Positions 12,735 to 24,210 of a stretch of DNA of 64,000 nucleotides are shown one piece after another. How positions within the stretch are numbered: the stretch's first letter is position 1; the number at the start of each line of letters is the position of its first letter. Position numbers and translations under genes: made by a program. A model generated the notes under the pieces. That model ran no database searches and was not told the origin of the DNA. It was given only the letters and a program-made list of their open reading frames with translations. The DNA comes from Eublepharis macularius (taxonomy: Eukaryota; Chordata; Lepidosauria; Squamata; Eublepharidae): NCBI RefSeq assembly GCF_028583425.1, contig NC_072799.1, forward strand, positions 89,514,217 to 89,578,216, in the 5' to 3' direction.

Positions 12735-14124
12735 TGTTACCAGAACTGCTCTTTATTATAATGGGGAATTAGCTGTAGCAGTCTGTAACTTAAAAATTAG
12801 CGCGGATCTTAACCTATGTCTACGGAGGTCCCGATCCCAGACACTCTAGTGAAAAAGAGGCAGACTACAAATAGGTTCCAAACACGTGTATTTAGTGTGG
12901 CGTAAGCCTAAACTTGCACAAGCATACAGAGAACACACAAGACCTAAGAAATACAGAGTATGAAATACAGAGACGTTCGCATTAGCTGGTTCCCAACGAT
13001 GATAGGGGGAATACTCACTTATCCTGGAGCGAAGCAGAGACACAGCAGCGAGGGTGGCCCAATGCCAGCACTGGAACCACAGACGGACAGCAAGGAGGTC
13101 TGGATAGGGAATGGCCGAGGCACCGAGTGGTCTGGGAGACCAGCTTAAATACCCCAAAACGTACCCTGGGGCTGGTGCTGTACTTGGTGGTTCTCACAGT
13201 TTAAAACAAAGGTTCTAATGGGCTACTGAATGGTTTGGATGGGCCACTTTGGTAATCAGATTGTGATAAGTGACACCTCAGGAAGAGGGGACAAAAGAGG
13301 GAGGGGGAAATCCAAGTGGGCTGAAAGGATGTTCCAGCGGACAGGGCTTGTCCTGATGTCATCAGCTCTGGAATGCGGAGGTTTCTTTGAGATGCATTCT
13401 CTAAGTGCTTGGGATGGTCGGCACTTAGTTCCTTCTCCAGGGCGGCTCCTAAGATATGCAGAGCGGGGCGAGGTACTCTCGCTGCGGACGTGGTGTGCCC
13501 GCTTCGCCGAAATGGCTTCTCAAAGCAGTCTTCTTCCCTGGGTCTTCTGGGTGCCTGAGAACATGGATGCCGGCGGGGCATAGCTGGGGCTGGATAGCAG
13601 GCTGCCCGGTAGCGAGGGCAAGCTCGGCGACCGGCCCGCGGGAGGCTCCAGGCGGGAACTGACCAGGGAGCGCCTAGCCAGGCTCGCTGGAGGTTTCCCC
13701 GGCAGGCGCCCGGCTGCTAGCAGCGGCTTGGGCCCATATGAGGCAGGCTTCCATGGAGGCAGGGGTAACAGCACGCAAAACACAGTCCAAAGCAGGGAAC
13801 AGGCACGGTCCGTGGCAGATGGCAATGCAGGCACGGGGCACACTTGTAATAAAGTCCAAACACACACTGGGAAGTCCAGATACAGGTCAGGGCAGGGCTG
13901 CCCAGAAAAAGAGTCCTTTGTGCAGTTATCCAAACATGGAGTCAGGGAACTACACAGTCTATTGTAACAGCACGGTAATTAAACAGCAGGCAGGAAACTG
14001 ACACGTGTACCAGAACACACACGTGCAGGGCAGTCTTTGGTGCAGCAGTAAAATAGCGATGCAGGAAACTTTAACACAGTTCATGGCAGGCCTTAAAGCA
14101 GGAGAGGGGGCCTACTTGGCAACA
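12735..14124 (-). mobile_element. Solo-LTR-like insertion in the LINE
   Basis: The insert starts TGTTACC and ends GGCAACA, a short TG...CA inverted terminal repeat, and is flanked by CCAA on both sides (12731-12734 and 14125-14128). On the minus strand it has a TATA-like TATTTAAG near 13150 and an AATAAA at 12752-12757 close to the 3' end, the layout of an LTR. No internal retroviral coding region is seen, so it reads as a solo LTR of an unidentified LTR family. Confidence 0.7.
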
Positions 14125-14570
14125 CCAAGATTCCCTAACATATTCCTTCTTTTTTAGATTGATTAAGTGCTTATAAGTTCTTTTCTTTTCTATTAGAGTT
14201 AGGTAAGCATTTGAATCCTTCCCATCATATTGGCTAACATAGTTGATGTGTGCTTGGGAAAGCACCTTATTTGCCTCCAAGCAATCTCTATCAAACCATG
14301 GTTTTGACTTGAAGGGCTTTTTGCCACTCTGGTCTCGCTCCTTTAACAAAAGGGGTATAAACTTCCTAACAAGGTCTGCATATAAGGTAAGTGGGTCCTC
14401 ATTTGAGCTTAGATTTGTAAAAGCAACTGCATAGCTTTGGAGATCCTCTGCTGGCCCAATAAGTGTATGACTGTCAATTCAATGCCAACTGGGTGACATT
14501 GCAGAAACTGCCTTTGGGCTTGGATAATTGATTAAAAATGAGCCTTTGAAGAAGTCTGTTGTGAAACGGG

Positions 14571-15116
14571 AGATTTAATATGATGGCAAAACCCATTAGG
14601 CTACTAGATTTCGGTTTGGCTTCACATTGTACATCTTGCAACTCCTCCGGACCATTTTCTCATATTGGGAGGAATGCCACCTAGAAAAGATATCAAAATA
14701 CGGATAGAAACAATATTTATGTTATTGTTATTTACTGTTTATTTGTTGTTATTTATTTATTAAGTTATTTACTTTACTTTTTTATTTCTTCATTGTGCAA
14801 GAGAAAAAGTGGTCCTCTTTATTTAAGAATATGCTTCACCAGTTGGACATTTGTTCTAGTTGGGAATCTCCAGGAAGATCTTGTGTATATTTAATGAATG
14901 TTATTTATTATATTTAATGCTTGCTATTTATTGTACCTGTAGTGGTTGATTATTATTGCCTGCTTGATATATTAGACAGTGGATGTTAGGATTGTTCTTG
15001 AATTATATCTTACTATTATTATGTAAGATTGAGCACTTTAGCACATTTGCACTTCGTAGAAAATAAATTTGTAAATGACTTATGAATGTGTAGTGATAAT
15101 TGTTCTACCTGTGGTT
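14571..15116. other. AT-rich spacer between LINE and copia element
   Basis: The interval is AT-rich with many TTATT and ATTTATT runs (14690-15100). I see no gene or repeat end that can be named. Confidence 0.5.
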
Positions 15117-15596
15117 TGTTATTTGTTTGATTGCAAGCTCAATATTTCGTTTCATAGCAGAGTTACTTAATCAGAAGCATTTTCCCAACATGCAGTCATT
15201 AATCCTCAGGCAATCAAATTGTAGAAAAGATAGAACTTACAGTCACTTGAGGTAGATTCCATTCATGGCAATATCTTGGTGTAGAAAGAAAGAGTCCTAT
15301 TCTAAACAGTCACTTGCCCTATAAATACCATAGCCAGATAGTCCAGCAGCAAGGCTGCAAGTGGGTCTGTGGAAGAGGCCTTCATGGCATGAGCTCTGAG
15401 AAATACACTGTTCCCTTTTGGAAGGCCCTGAGGCAAGAAAAAGAGAAATCTCCCAAGAGACACAGAGACAGAAGAGGAGTCAGGAGGCATTCCTGCCTTA
15501 GACCAAGAGAAGCAGCTTACTATCAAGACAGTTACACACAGAGAGACATGCAGCACCCCCCAGTGATCAAGGCATGCTGGGTTGCCTATTCCATCA
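15117..15596 (-). repeat. 3' LTR of copia element
   Basis: About 480 bp that align with 28071-28512 through shared blocks such as AATCCTCAGGCAATCAAATT, ATAAATACCATAGCCAGATA and CCTATTCC. Ends taken as TGTTA and CCATCA on the plus strand. The left end is approximate. Confidence 0.7.
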
Positions 15597-15737
15597 CTCT
15601 CTAGACTCAGTATGCTGTCAACATTCACAATGTTCAGGTCATTTCACAGATCTTGGTACTTATCTCTTTGCAGCGGCTTGGTGAAGATGTCCCACCAAAG
15701 AAGCTTGACAACTGCTTGACCCTGAAGTTCCGTGCTG

Positions 15738-16145
15738 TCAGATTTCAATGTGCCGTATGTGTGTGGTCTTCCCTTCGAAAAGAGAAAGCACTATACAGCT
15801 CTCATTATCCTCTAGCATTTTAACTGGTAAAGGTTCTGCAATGCCAAAATCTTCAAATAACATTAAAAGCATCTCTAAATCTCTACACACTTCTGAAGCT
15901 GATACAAGTTCTGCTTCAGTTGAGGAAAGAGAAACCATTTCTTGTTTATGACTTGCCCAGCTTATAGCTTCATCCCCATAGAAAAAAAACCAGTAGTAGA
16001 TTTCCAGTCTAAATTTTCTTTAACCCGGTCTGCACCAGCATACTCCAATATAGCGTGGGATTTTGGGTAGCTGGCAGCCTTAATTTAGAGCCTGCAGTAC
16101 CCTTTAAATACCTCATTACTCTTTTTACTGCAGTCCCATCGTTCA
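15738..16145 (-). pseudogene. copia RNase H relic
   Basis: The minus-strand frame reads MVSLSSTEAELVSASEVCRD with a downstream EDNESC and THIRHIEI. These are the SSTEAEY, DNxS and HIDI signatures of copia-type RNase H. It is part of the broken element at 15117-28512. Confidence 0.85.
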
Positions 16146-17044
16146 TGCCAGGTTTGCTTATCCTCCTGGGTAGTATACTTACAACTGTTGCAATTGTCTG
16201 GGGTCTGAGCCTCAGCCCCCAGACTTGCCGAGAGGGAGCAGCCCTGCCGCCCCAGCCAGCAACCAGGGGCAGAATCCACCTACACCCAGGGAAAGGGGCA
16301 AAGGGCCAGGGCCTCAGAGGGCTAGAGGAGGCAGAGAGGCACCAGCTAGACCCACCCTCCAGGGGGGTGATAGGGGGCTCAACCGAGCAGAGGGAGAGGG
16401 CAAAAGCAGGGGGAATAGGGACCTAGCAGCTGCCCAAACAGAGCTATTACATGGCAGAGAGGAGAAGCAGCCCCAAGCCACGCCCAAGCCTATGCACCAG
16501 CTGGAAGGCAATAACCTGGCTCAGGAAAGATCAGGGACAAAGCAGCCCCAGGTGGAGTTGCCACAGGCATTCTGGGGGAGGAGCTGGGCAGCCAGCCAAG
16601 GGGCCACAGCTGGGCCTGCCTTCGGCAATCAGCAGAGGCAGGGAGGCTTGACCGCCAGGCAACAAGATGCAGCTGGTGCTGGTCAATGGAGCCAGATCAG
16701 CTACCTCAGCTGCAACTGTTTGGGGCAGCCCAGGACCAGGCTGGAAGGAGGGCGGGGCGGAGGAAGGAAGCCCTATAAAGGTTGGCTGGGAAGAGTGCTG
16801 GGGTGGTGGGTATGAGTAAGGAGCGGGAGTGGAGGGGAGTTCTGGGAGGAGGAGATGACAGAGGACGCAGTGGGTGAGCAGGCCAGGTTGAGCAGGCCAG
16901 CGAGTGGACTGAGAGGGAGTCTGGGTGAGGTATACCACCCCTCCTTCCACAGAGCAGGGCCCTGCAGCATCTCTGGCACCCCTCTGATGTCAGGGCTGGT
17001 CCAGCTGGCGCCCTGCCCAGCGGCAGCAATGGCAAGCCCTGACA
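16146..17044 (+). mobile_element. LTR-like insertion (solo LTR candidate) in the copia element
   Basis: 899 bp of GC-rich DNA that interrupt the copia RT/RNase H junction. It begins TGCCAGG, ends CCTGACA, and has a TATAAA box at 16774-16779 about 270 bp from its right end, which fits a plus-strand LTR. I found no direct repeat at its borders, so the boundaries and the solo-LTR label are tentative. Long open frames inside it look like GC-driven noise. Confidence 0.5.
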
Positions 17045-18149
17045 GCAATATCAGGTCTTGTTGTCATTGCTAGGTAAAGAAGCTTGCCTATGGTAGCTCT
17101 GTACCTGTTATTGTTTGGTAGAGGTTCACTGGTCCCTTTCTTTGGGAAACAAAAACCTGTTTCCATTGGTATAGGCATTGGATTAGCACACTCTATACCA
17201 AAACTTTCCAAAAGGTCCAGTATCTTCTGTTTTTAACTAAGGAAGCAAGTGCCATGTGGTTCTCATTCAAGTAAAAGTTAGCATTGTCCAAATGTTTCAC
17301 TTCAACTTCCTTGTTTAGATGAGATAATTTCAGCACAATCATTTTGGTTTTCATGACAATCAAATCATCAACATAAATTAAATAAATGCCATCTCCCATT
17401 TTGTGTCTGCTGTAAAGACAGCTTTGCCCCATTTAAATCCTAGATCAAGTAACTGTACAATTTATCATTTATCACCTTGCCCCACAGACCCTATTTATAG
17501 AATGTGCATTCACTGTGTGCACTGTATTATGCTGTTTAATATAATGTAACTGCTACCATTGTTTTTATCTTTTGGGTATATCATTGTGTTGTGCTTTGTT
17601 CTAATCCTGCTTGCAAGGAGAGTGGACTAAATGTCTAGTAAAATAAAAATAAATAAATAAATAAAATAAACTTCAAGATTTTGCAGCTTGCTTAAACCCA
17701 TAAGGTCCTTTCTGAAGTTTACATACTGTGTGTTTATTCTTTTCATCTATGAACTCTGGTGCTTGTTACATGTATAATTCTGTTTGCATGTTTCTGGAAG
17801 GTGCTATGCTTAAAAGCATCCTGACTGTGTAATATTTTACAACTGGTGCAAAAGTTTGGTCATAATCTGTTCCATAAATCTGAGAATATCTTTTGGCTTC
17901 TAATCTAGCTTTGTATCTCTCAACTTCACCATTTTCATCCTTTTTAGCTTTAAAAACCCATTTATGTCCAATAATATTCTTACCCTTAGGTGGTTTAGTG
18001 AGAGTCCATGTCTTCTTCTTATGTAGAACATCCATTTCTTCTTGAGACTTTGTGCTATCATTGGTTTGAGCTATATGAGACTCATGAAAATTGCTTGCCT
18101 TTGCTTGGTAAATATCTTTGTTTCTCTCTGTTTGTGGCCTTCTTCCCAA
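17045..18149 (-). pseudogene. copia reverse transcriptase relic
   Basis: Segments carry HKWVFKAKKDENGEVERYKA, YDQTFAPVVKYYTVRMLLS, the active-site YVDDLIV, and YRATIGKLLYLAMTTRPDIA, all typical of Ty1/copia RT and the RT-RNase H connection. They lie in more than one frame; the gene is dead. Confidence 0.9.
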
Positions 18150-18179
18150 AACAGCAAAATTATTGTTTTATTGCTAAAA

Positions 18180-18639
18180 CACTCCCTCTGGAGGTGACCA
18201 GGTTTGTTGTATTTGTGGCAGAAAAGAGAATTCCGCTTCTCTCTGAGATCGGCTTTTTGCCTGTGAACAATTTGCCTAGGTCCTGCCCCTTTGGGGGCTT
18301 GCCTCTCTGACCATGTAATTTGAGTCAGTTTTGCATTTGCTTTCTTCCTGATAAGATCTCTGCTTGCAGTACTTTGCCCAACACTTCCTCTAGTGTAATG
18401 CCTTTTGTAGTAACAGTGTGATAAAACTGGAGTAACTTTCTAGAACTGAGCTTAAGAACAAGCCAATTTTTAAATCTTCATCTAGTATTTGTCTGGCAGT
18501 AGCCAGTTCATAAATGAGATTCAGCAGTGATTCAATATGAGTATGCGCATTTCCATTTTCTTGAAGTTTGGTTGAAAAAAGTTCTCTAAATAAAGCAATG
18601 TTACTGATCTGTTCCTGTTCCTCAAAGATTCACCTAAGA
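18180..18639 (-). pseudogene. copia Gag C-terminal part with zinc knuckle
   Basis: The minus strand encodes FCHKYNKPGHLQREC, a copia-type CCHC knuckle, near 18200, followed upstream by weaker Gag-like sequence up to the hAT insertion at 18640. Broken relic. Confidence 0.6.
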
Positions 18640-19254
18640 CAGGGGTGGGCAAATTGTGGCCTGCGGGCTGCATGCGGCCCGCTACAGAGGTTTTTGTGGC
18701 CCGCCAAGGCGCGGGTTCAGACCCTTCTCCTCCTGCCCGGAGACGGCATGGCCTGAGCTGGAGCGTGGCGAAACGCACGGACTGCCCCCGACCTCCCCGT
18801 GCCAAGAGCACACCGGGCGCCTCGCTCACCAAGACGCACGTGGCGCGCAGCCCAGCTCGGCTTGCGGGCCCTCTAGCTGGCTGGCTGCTGCAGTCCCTTC
18901 ACCTGTTCCCTCGCGCGCCCCTCCGCAGCGCTCCGGGGGTGGAACCTCGCCTTCTCTCCACCCCTCACCGAAAGCAGCCTGGGAGGTGTAGTATGCTGGG
19001 CTCGGGTGGACTCGAGTCTGCTTGTTGTTCCTCCTCCCCTTTCTGCTCGCCTGCCCTGGCCTCGGGCTCCCCTCCCCAGCCTGCTCTGGCATTTGCTCGG
19101 CCCGCCGACTAGGCCTTGAGTTGCCAGTCTGCGAGTCTTCAAACTTGAACGAGGGAACTGCCAAGGAAAGCTCTGGTGGGCAACTGTGGGACTGGAATCG
19201 CCCCAGCGGGTAAACGGGCTTACATTCAGCTGTGCCTTTCTCGGTCACTAATAG

Positions 19255-19330
19255 GCATTAAGCCCTGTCCTGGATAGCCCAAGCAAGCGCGATCTCGTCA
19301 GATATCAGAAGCTAAGCAAGGTCTGCAACA
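19255..19330 (+). repeat. 5S-rRNA-like SINE fragment
   Basis: GCGCGATCTCGTCAGATATC followed by AGAAGCTAAGCAAGGTCTG matches the middle of vertebrate 5S rRNA, including its A-box region. It lies inside the hAT transposon at 18640-19876. Confidence 0.65.
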
Positions 19331-19401
19331 AACATTATTTACAAAGCAATCAACACTTAAAATAGTGCTACAGAAGCAAGTTTCATGGTAGCCTACAACC
19401 T

Positions 19402-19602
19402 TTGTCTGCTGAAAAGTTTTCATGTATGAGGAAATTTGCTGGGAAAATGTTCTCTATATTTGGGTCTACATATATTTGTGAGCAAAGTTTTTCTTGCATG
19501 AAGATCATCAAGAGTAAATATAGATGCTCTTTGACAGACATTAACTTGCAGGCTGTGATGAGAATCTCAACAAGCAATCTCCTGATTTCAAAAAAATTGT
19601 AG
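19402..19602 (+). pseudogene. hAT transposase C-terminal (hATC) remnant
   Basis: The frame preserves the conserved FGSTYxCExxFSxMK and KSKYRxxLTDxNLQAVxRI pattern of the hAT dimerisation region near its C-terminus. Catalytic Asp-containing regions are absent, so it is a leftover of a larger transposase gene. Confidence 0.8.
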
Positions 19603-19884
19603 AAAAGTGTGATAGGGTACATTTGTCTCATTAAACTGATTCTAAAATTAAATGTGCTTGCAGCTATAGAAGATATGAAATTAGCACAATAAATAAATTG
19701 AATAAAACTACCACTATTTTATTTAATTTATATTTATTGATTTTTATGATACAATTTTATACCTTTTCTGAAATGCAAAGTTAACTAATGAATGCAATCA
19801 TTTTAAAAGATGCGGCCCTCCACTAACCTCCACTCCCACAAAGTGGCCCCCGAGCCAAAACAATTGCCCACTTCTGACCTAAGA

Positions 19885-20170
19885 GATTCCACTATGTCTT
19901 TTGCAATTTTCTTTGTTTTAATATACACCAACTGGGATTTTGCCAGTGTAGTTGTAATGAGGTTTCTGGCCTTTGCATCAGCATCTAGCCAATTCTCCAT
20001 ATCTGAGTCATATCTGAACCAGACAGTTTTACACCAGTTAATACAAAATATGCTTTCTCTTCTTGCAATTGAGATTGCAATCTAAAAAGCCACCAAGGAA
20101 AATCTTCTCTTTTTAGCTTTTCTAATAAAGCTGGTCTTTTTGACATTTTTAAATGTCTCTAGCATTTAAA
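19885..20170 (-). pseudogene. copia Gag N-terminal part
   Basis: The minus strand starts MSKRPALLEKLKREDFPWWL and continues into MENWLDADAKARNLITT and IAKDIVESLRS. The pattern (W near the start, then a WxxxDxKA-like stretch and an EIWxxL-like helix) fits copia Gag. It abuts the L2 insertion on one side and the hAT insertion on the other. Confidence 0.65.
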
Positions 20171-20869
20171 GACGGAGGTCCTGTACTTGAGCCACGGGGG
20201 ATTAGGTTCGGGACTCCGGCTCCTGGCCCTCAATGGGGCACCATTAGTGCCAGTTCCAAGGGTTAAGAGCCTAGGGGTGATCTTGGATGCCTCCCTGAAA
20301 ATGGAGGCACAAGTCACAGTGGTTGTCAGGTCCTCTTTTTTCCATCTGCGGCAGACCAGGCAACTTGTCCCTTACTTGTCAACCCATGACTTAACTACAG
20401 TGATCCAAGCAACGGTCATCTCTAGGCTAAATTACTGTAACTCGCTCTACGCGGGGCTACCTTTGAGACTGACCCGGAGATTACAGCTGGTACAAAATGC
20501 AGCGGCGTGTGTTATTACAAGAGTGCCAAATAAGGCACATATAACACCATTCTTACGCGAGCTGCATTGGTTGCCAGTGGAGTACCGGATCAGATTCAAG
20601 GTTCTGGAATTGACCTATAAGGCCTTGTGCGGACTGGAACCAGCATATCTACAGGTCCGTGTCTCCCCATGTATTCCCCAGAGGACACTCCGATCAGGGG
20701 ACAAACAGCTGTTGGTGGTCCCTGGCCCCAAGGAGGCCCACCTAGCCTTGACTAGAGCCAGGGCCTTTTCGGTCCTGGCTCCCACCTGGTGGAACGCTGT
20801 CTGCTGAAATCAGGGCCCAGCAGGACTTACTATCTTTTCGCCAGGCCTGCAAGACAGAGTTGTTCCACC
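20171..20869 (+). mobile_element. L2-type LINE, 3' part of ORF2 (left portion)
   Basis: The plus-strand frame from 20187 has VKSLGVILDASLKME, SRLNYCNSLYAGLP, LQLVQNAAACVITR and LHWLPVEYRIRFKVLELTYKAL, the C-terminal RT region shared by L2/CR1-group LINEs. A one-base shift near 20803 leads into AEIRAQQDLLSFRQACKTELFH, the usual L2 C-terminus. The copy is 5'-truncated, and the gypsy element at 20870-27554 interrupts it just after the coding region. Confidence 0.9.
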
Positions 20870-21295
20870 TGTCAGACTATGGAATCCCCGTTATCTAGAG
20901 TTCGTCTCCCCCTTCTGCAAGAAGCACAAATTTCTTGATTTCAAAAGGTTTATTGAAAGACTAGGCTCTGATACAAGTATCCATATTCCAAGGCCTAGAA
21001 AGGATCTTGGCTGAACATAGGCATTGTTGAGAATGAGAAAGAAAACGAAACTTGTGATACATCAAACCCTTCACTCCCAGCCTCCCCTCCCATACTCTAG
21101 GGCGATGGGAACTTGGCTGTGGGAAGGCTCGGCCTGTCAAGGTCTCTGGCTGTAGAAACAGATAAGAGTATTCTCTCCCACGGAAAACGCGGTCAAAACA
21201 ACATCTGGACCTGGAGGGAGAAAAAGGCTAGCAACTACAGATTAAACATGGCGTAACTCTGACCAAGGAACCACACAACATATTAGATCCTGACA
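20870..21295 (-). repeat. 3' LTR of gypsy copy B
   Basis: TGTCAGACTATGG at one edge and GATCCTGACA at the other on the plus strand, nearly identical to 27129-27554. Confidence 0.95.
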
Positions 21296-21321
21296 TTCTG
21301 CCCCCCTTAAGACCCCTCCTC

Positions 21322-24021
21322 TCACCCTTCAGGTCCTGCCTTTTCAGGATACCTAGAATGAAACTTAGCGAGGAGCCTTGGGGCTCTGACCTGAGAAGCC
21401 TCCACCCACTCCCGAAACCCCTCCTCAAAGTCCTTCCACCTGACTAAGTAAAAAAGTTTATTATATCTGTGTTTTGAGTCCAAGATTTCTTCTATTTCAT
21501 AGTGTACTTGGCCATCAATAAGAGTTGGATGGGGTATCGGTTGCTCTGGATGCCATTCATCTGGGGGTGGCGCTTTTTTCAGTAGGCTGATGTGAAACGT
21601 GGGGTGTACATGGCGTAGATTCTTTGGGAGTTCGAGTTCTGCAGTCACCCTGTTGATTACTTTCTTAACTGGAAAAGGTCCTAAATATTTCAACCCTAAT
21701 TTCTTGCTGGTTTGCTCCGTTTTAAAGTTCTTGGTGGAGATGTAGACCTTGTCCCCAGGCTGCAATTCCCACTGCTCCACACAATGGCGATCAGCGTATT
21801 TTTTATAATCCGCTTTCGCTTTGGCCAGAGTCTTTTGAATTAAGGTCCATTGTTTGGAGATGGAGGTCCACCAATCTCCCAAGTCTCTGGCTTGCTTGCT
21901 TTCTGGTTGTAAGTTAAACGGTAACGCTACTCCTTCATATCCATGCACAATTTTAAAAGGTGTTTCTCCCGTGGAACTGTGAACCGAATTGTTATACGAA
22001 TATTCTGCTAAATGGAGCAGCTTGGTCCAGTTATCTTGCTGAAAATTAATGTAACACCTGAGGAATTGTTCTAATGCTTGATTTAGCCTTTCAGACTTCC
22101 CATCGCTCTCGGGATGGTAGGCAGAGCTTAATACTTGTTCAATGCCCGCCAGCTGTAAAAGCTCCCGCCAAAAGTTGGCAACGAATTGTCCACCGCAATC
22201 CGAAATCACCTTGGAAGGAAAAGAGCTCAGTTTTACAATATGCTTCATGAACAAACTGGCCAGCTTTCTAGCTGTAGGCACGGTGGTGCACAGAATGAAA
22301 TGAGCTTGTTTGGAAAACAAATCCACCACCACTAAAATACAGGTACAACCTTTTGAGGGGGGTAGATCAGTGATAAAGTCTATAGAGATCACCTCCCAAG
22401 GCCGATTAGGAACTTCCAGGGGCTGTAGCAATCCAGGAGGCTTTCCCCTTCTAGGCTTGGCCATAATGCAAATAGGACAGGAAGACACATATTGTGACAC
22501 ATCCTTTCTCATTCCTGGCCACCAAAATTGCCTTTGAACCAAGTGTAAAGTCTTTAGATAACCGAAATGACCTGCGGTGCGAGCATCGTGACACTGCTGT
22601 AACACCTCTTTCCTGAGGCTAGCAGGAATATAAAGTTTGTTTTCTTTAATCCAGTCTCCCGCTGCCGTTTGAGACATTTTTCCTGTGGGCGCTAGCTCCC
22701 CCTCCTTTTCCACTTCACTTTTCACTTTAGCTCTCCACCCATTTGGCTCACTCTGCTGTTTGGTTGCTTGGCTATGAGTGGTGACCACACCTCCCAACTG
22801 ACGGGGAGAGAAGACAGTATCGATAGTCTCCTCCCTTCTGCTTTGTAGTTGGGGCATGCGCGAGAGAGCGTCTGCTAGGAAGTTAGATTTGCCCGGAAGA
22901 AACCTTAGGGTGAAATCAAACTTTGAAAAGAATTCAGCCCACCGAAGCTGTTTAGCATTAAGCGTTCGGGATGTGCGTAAAGCTTCTAAGTTTTTGTGGT
23001 CAGTCCACACCTCAAACTGATGACGTGTCTCCTCCAGCCAGTGCCGCCACGTAGAAAGAGCTACTTTAACTGCGAAGGCTTCCTTCTCCCAGATATTCCA
23101 ATTACGCTCAGCCTCAGTGAATTTCCTAGACAAGTATGCACAGGGCCGTACTTTTCCGTCCTCCCCTTTCTGCAAGAGGACTCCGCCAACGGGCGCATTG
23201 CTTGCATCCACTTGCACTATGAAGGTTTGGTTTTCGTCTGGATGTTGGAGGACTGGTTCAGAGGTAAATTGGTCCTTCAACTTCTCGAATGCCGCCTGGC
23301 ATTCAGGCCCCCAGCTAAGCTTGCTTGTGGGTTTAGCCGTTTGCTCTCCCCTCCCTTTGGTCTTGGGTAAGTCTGTTAATGGGAGGGCGATCGGGGCAAA
23401 CCCCTTAATAAATTGCTTGTAAAAGTTGGCGAAGCCCAAGAAAGATTGTAGTTGCTTTCGGGTAGTAGGGGCTTGCCATTCCTTCACTGCTTGGATTTTA
23501 GCAGGGTCCATTTTTAGTCCTTGTCCTGAAATGTGATAGCCCAGATAGTCCAATTCAGTCTTATGAAACTCACACTTGGAAAACTTAATAGGGAGTTTAT
23601 GTTGCATCAGGGTGGTCAAAACGTCTCTGACCAACTTAACATGTTCCTCTCTGGTTTCTTTAAAAATTAACACGTCATCCAGATAAACGACCACTCCCTT
23701 ATATAAAAATTTATGTAGCACCTCATTGATCATCGACATGTAAACAGCAGGTGCCCCGGATAAGCCAAAAGGCATGACGAGGTATTCATATTGGCCTAAT
23801 GGCGTATTGAACGCGGTCTTCCATTCATCCCCCTCCCTGATTCTAACATGGAAATAAGCATCTTTTAAGTCCAACTTTGAAAAGATCTTACCCTGCGCCA
23901 CCACACTTAGCAGGTCCCGAATCAGGGGAATTGGATAGGCATTGGTCATGGACATTGCGTTGATGCCTCTAAAGTCCGTGCAAAGTCTCAATTCTCCATC
24001 CTTTTTCTTCACAAACAACAC
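21322..24021 (-). pseudogene. gypsy copy B Pol (RT, RNase H, integrase, chromodomain)
   Basis: A long open stretch of a defective element. In order it shows RT (LVMPFGLSGAPAVY and the YLDDVLIF active site), RNase H (QVDASNAPVGGVLLQ; WTDHKNLEALR), the integrase HHCC finger (HDARTAGHFGYLKT, then CPIC), the integrase core (IDFITDLPPSKG, VISDCGGQF, ESDGKSERLNQ) and a C-terminal chromodomain (HYEIEEILDSKHRYNKLFYL, VRWKDF). The chromodomain identifies the chromovirus branch of Ty3/gypsy, whose members target chromatin through it. Confidence 0.9.
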
Positions 24022-24210
24022 AGGTGCGGCATGGGGGGAGCTAGCTGGGCAGATGAGACCTCTCTCCAGGTTTTTATCTATGAATTTTCAGAGCTCCTCT
24101 CTCTCAGCTGGGCTCATCGAATAAAGCTTTCCTTTGGGCAGACTTTCTCCTGGGATCAGTTCAATTGCACAATCAGTCTTTCAGTGCGGTGGTAAGCTGT
24201 CTGCCTCCTC

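Larger units (their letters stand above)
10010..14570 (-). mobile_element. Non-LTR retrotransposon (LINE), clade unassigned
   Basis: Minus-strand LINE remnant. In order it has an endonuclease-RT linker (14071-14450; KPWFDRDCLEANK), a reverse transcriptase (11442-12734), a C-terminal domain (10769-11449) and a cysteine-histidine tail (CPCILGEVETQEHVFLRCPFY) ending near 10200. The 3' UTR closes at an AATAAAG-TACTACTACT type tail near 10010. RT motifs are visible: PANYRPISLL, AFIDLKAAFDS (motif A), GVRQGCMLAPVLF (motif B) and LLYADDAVIL (motif C, YADD). Two insertions interrupt it (10437-10867 and 12735-14124), and a one-base frame change separates the RT from the C-terminal domain near 11449. 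It is not BovB, L1 or CR1 by motif. A jockey/I-group member (for example Vingi) is possible but unverified. Confidence 0.85.
18640..19876 (+). mobile_element. Non-autonomous hAT transposon (Charlie-like) in copia Gag
   Basis: The ends read CAGGGGTGGGCAA and, inverted, CAGAAGTGGGCAA, and an exact 8-bp duplication ACCTAAGA flanks them (18632-18639 and 19877-19884). The interior has a CpG-rich block (about 18690-19210), a 5S-like fragment and, at 19402-19602 on the plus strand, a relic of the hAT C-terminal dimerisation domain (FGSTYICEQSFSCMK, KSKYRCSLTDINLQA). The element is an internally deleted derivative of an autonomous hAT. Confidence 0.9.

Noticed and set aside
16146-17048. A 196-codon frame and several others in the copia insert
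   Set aside because: They are confined to the GC-rich LTR-like insert, change frame arbitrarily and match no protein family I know.
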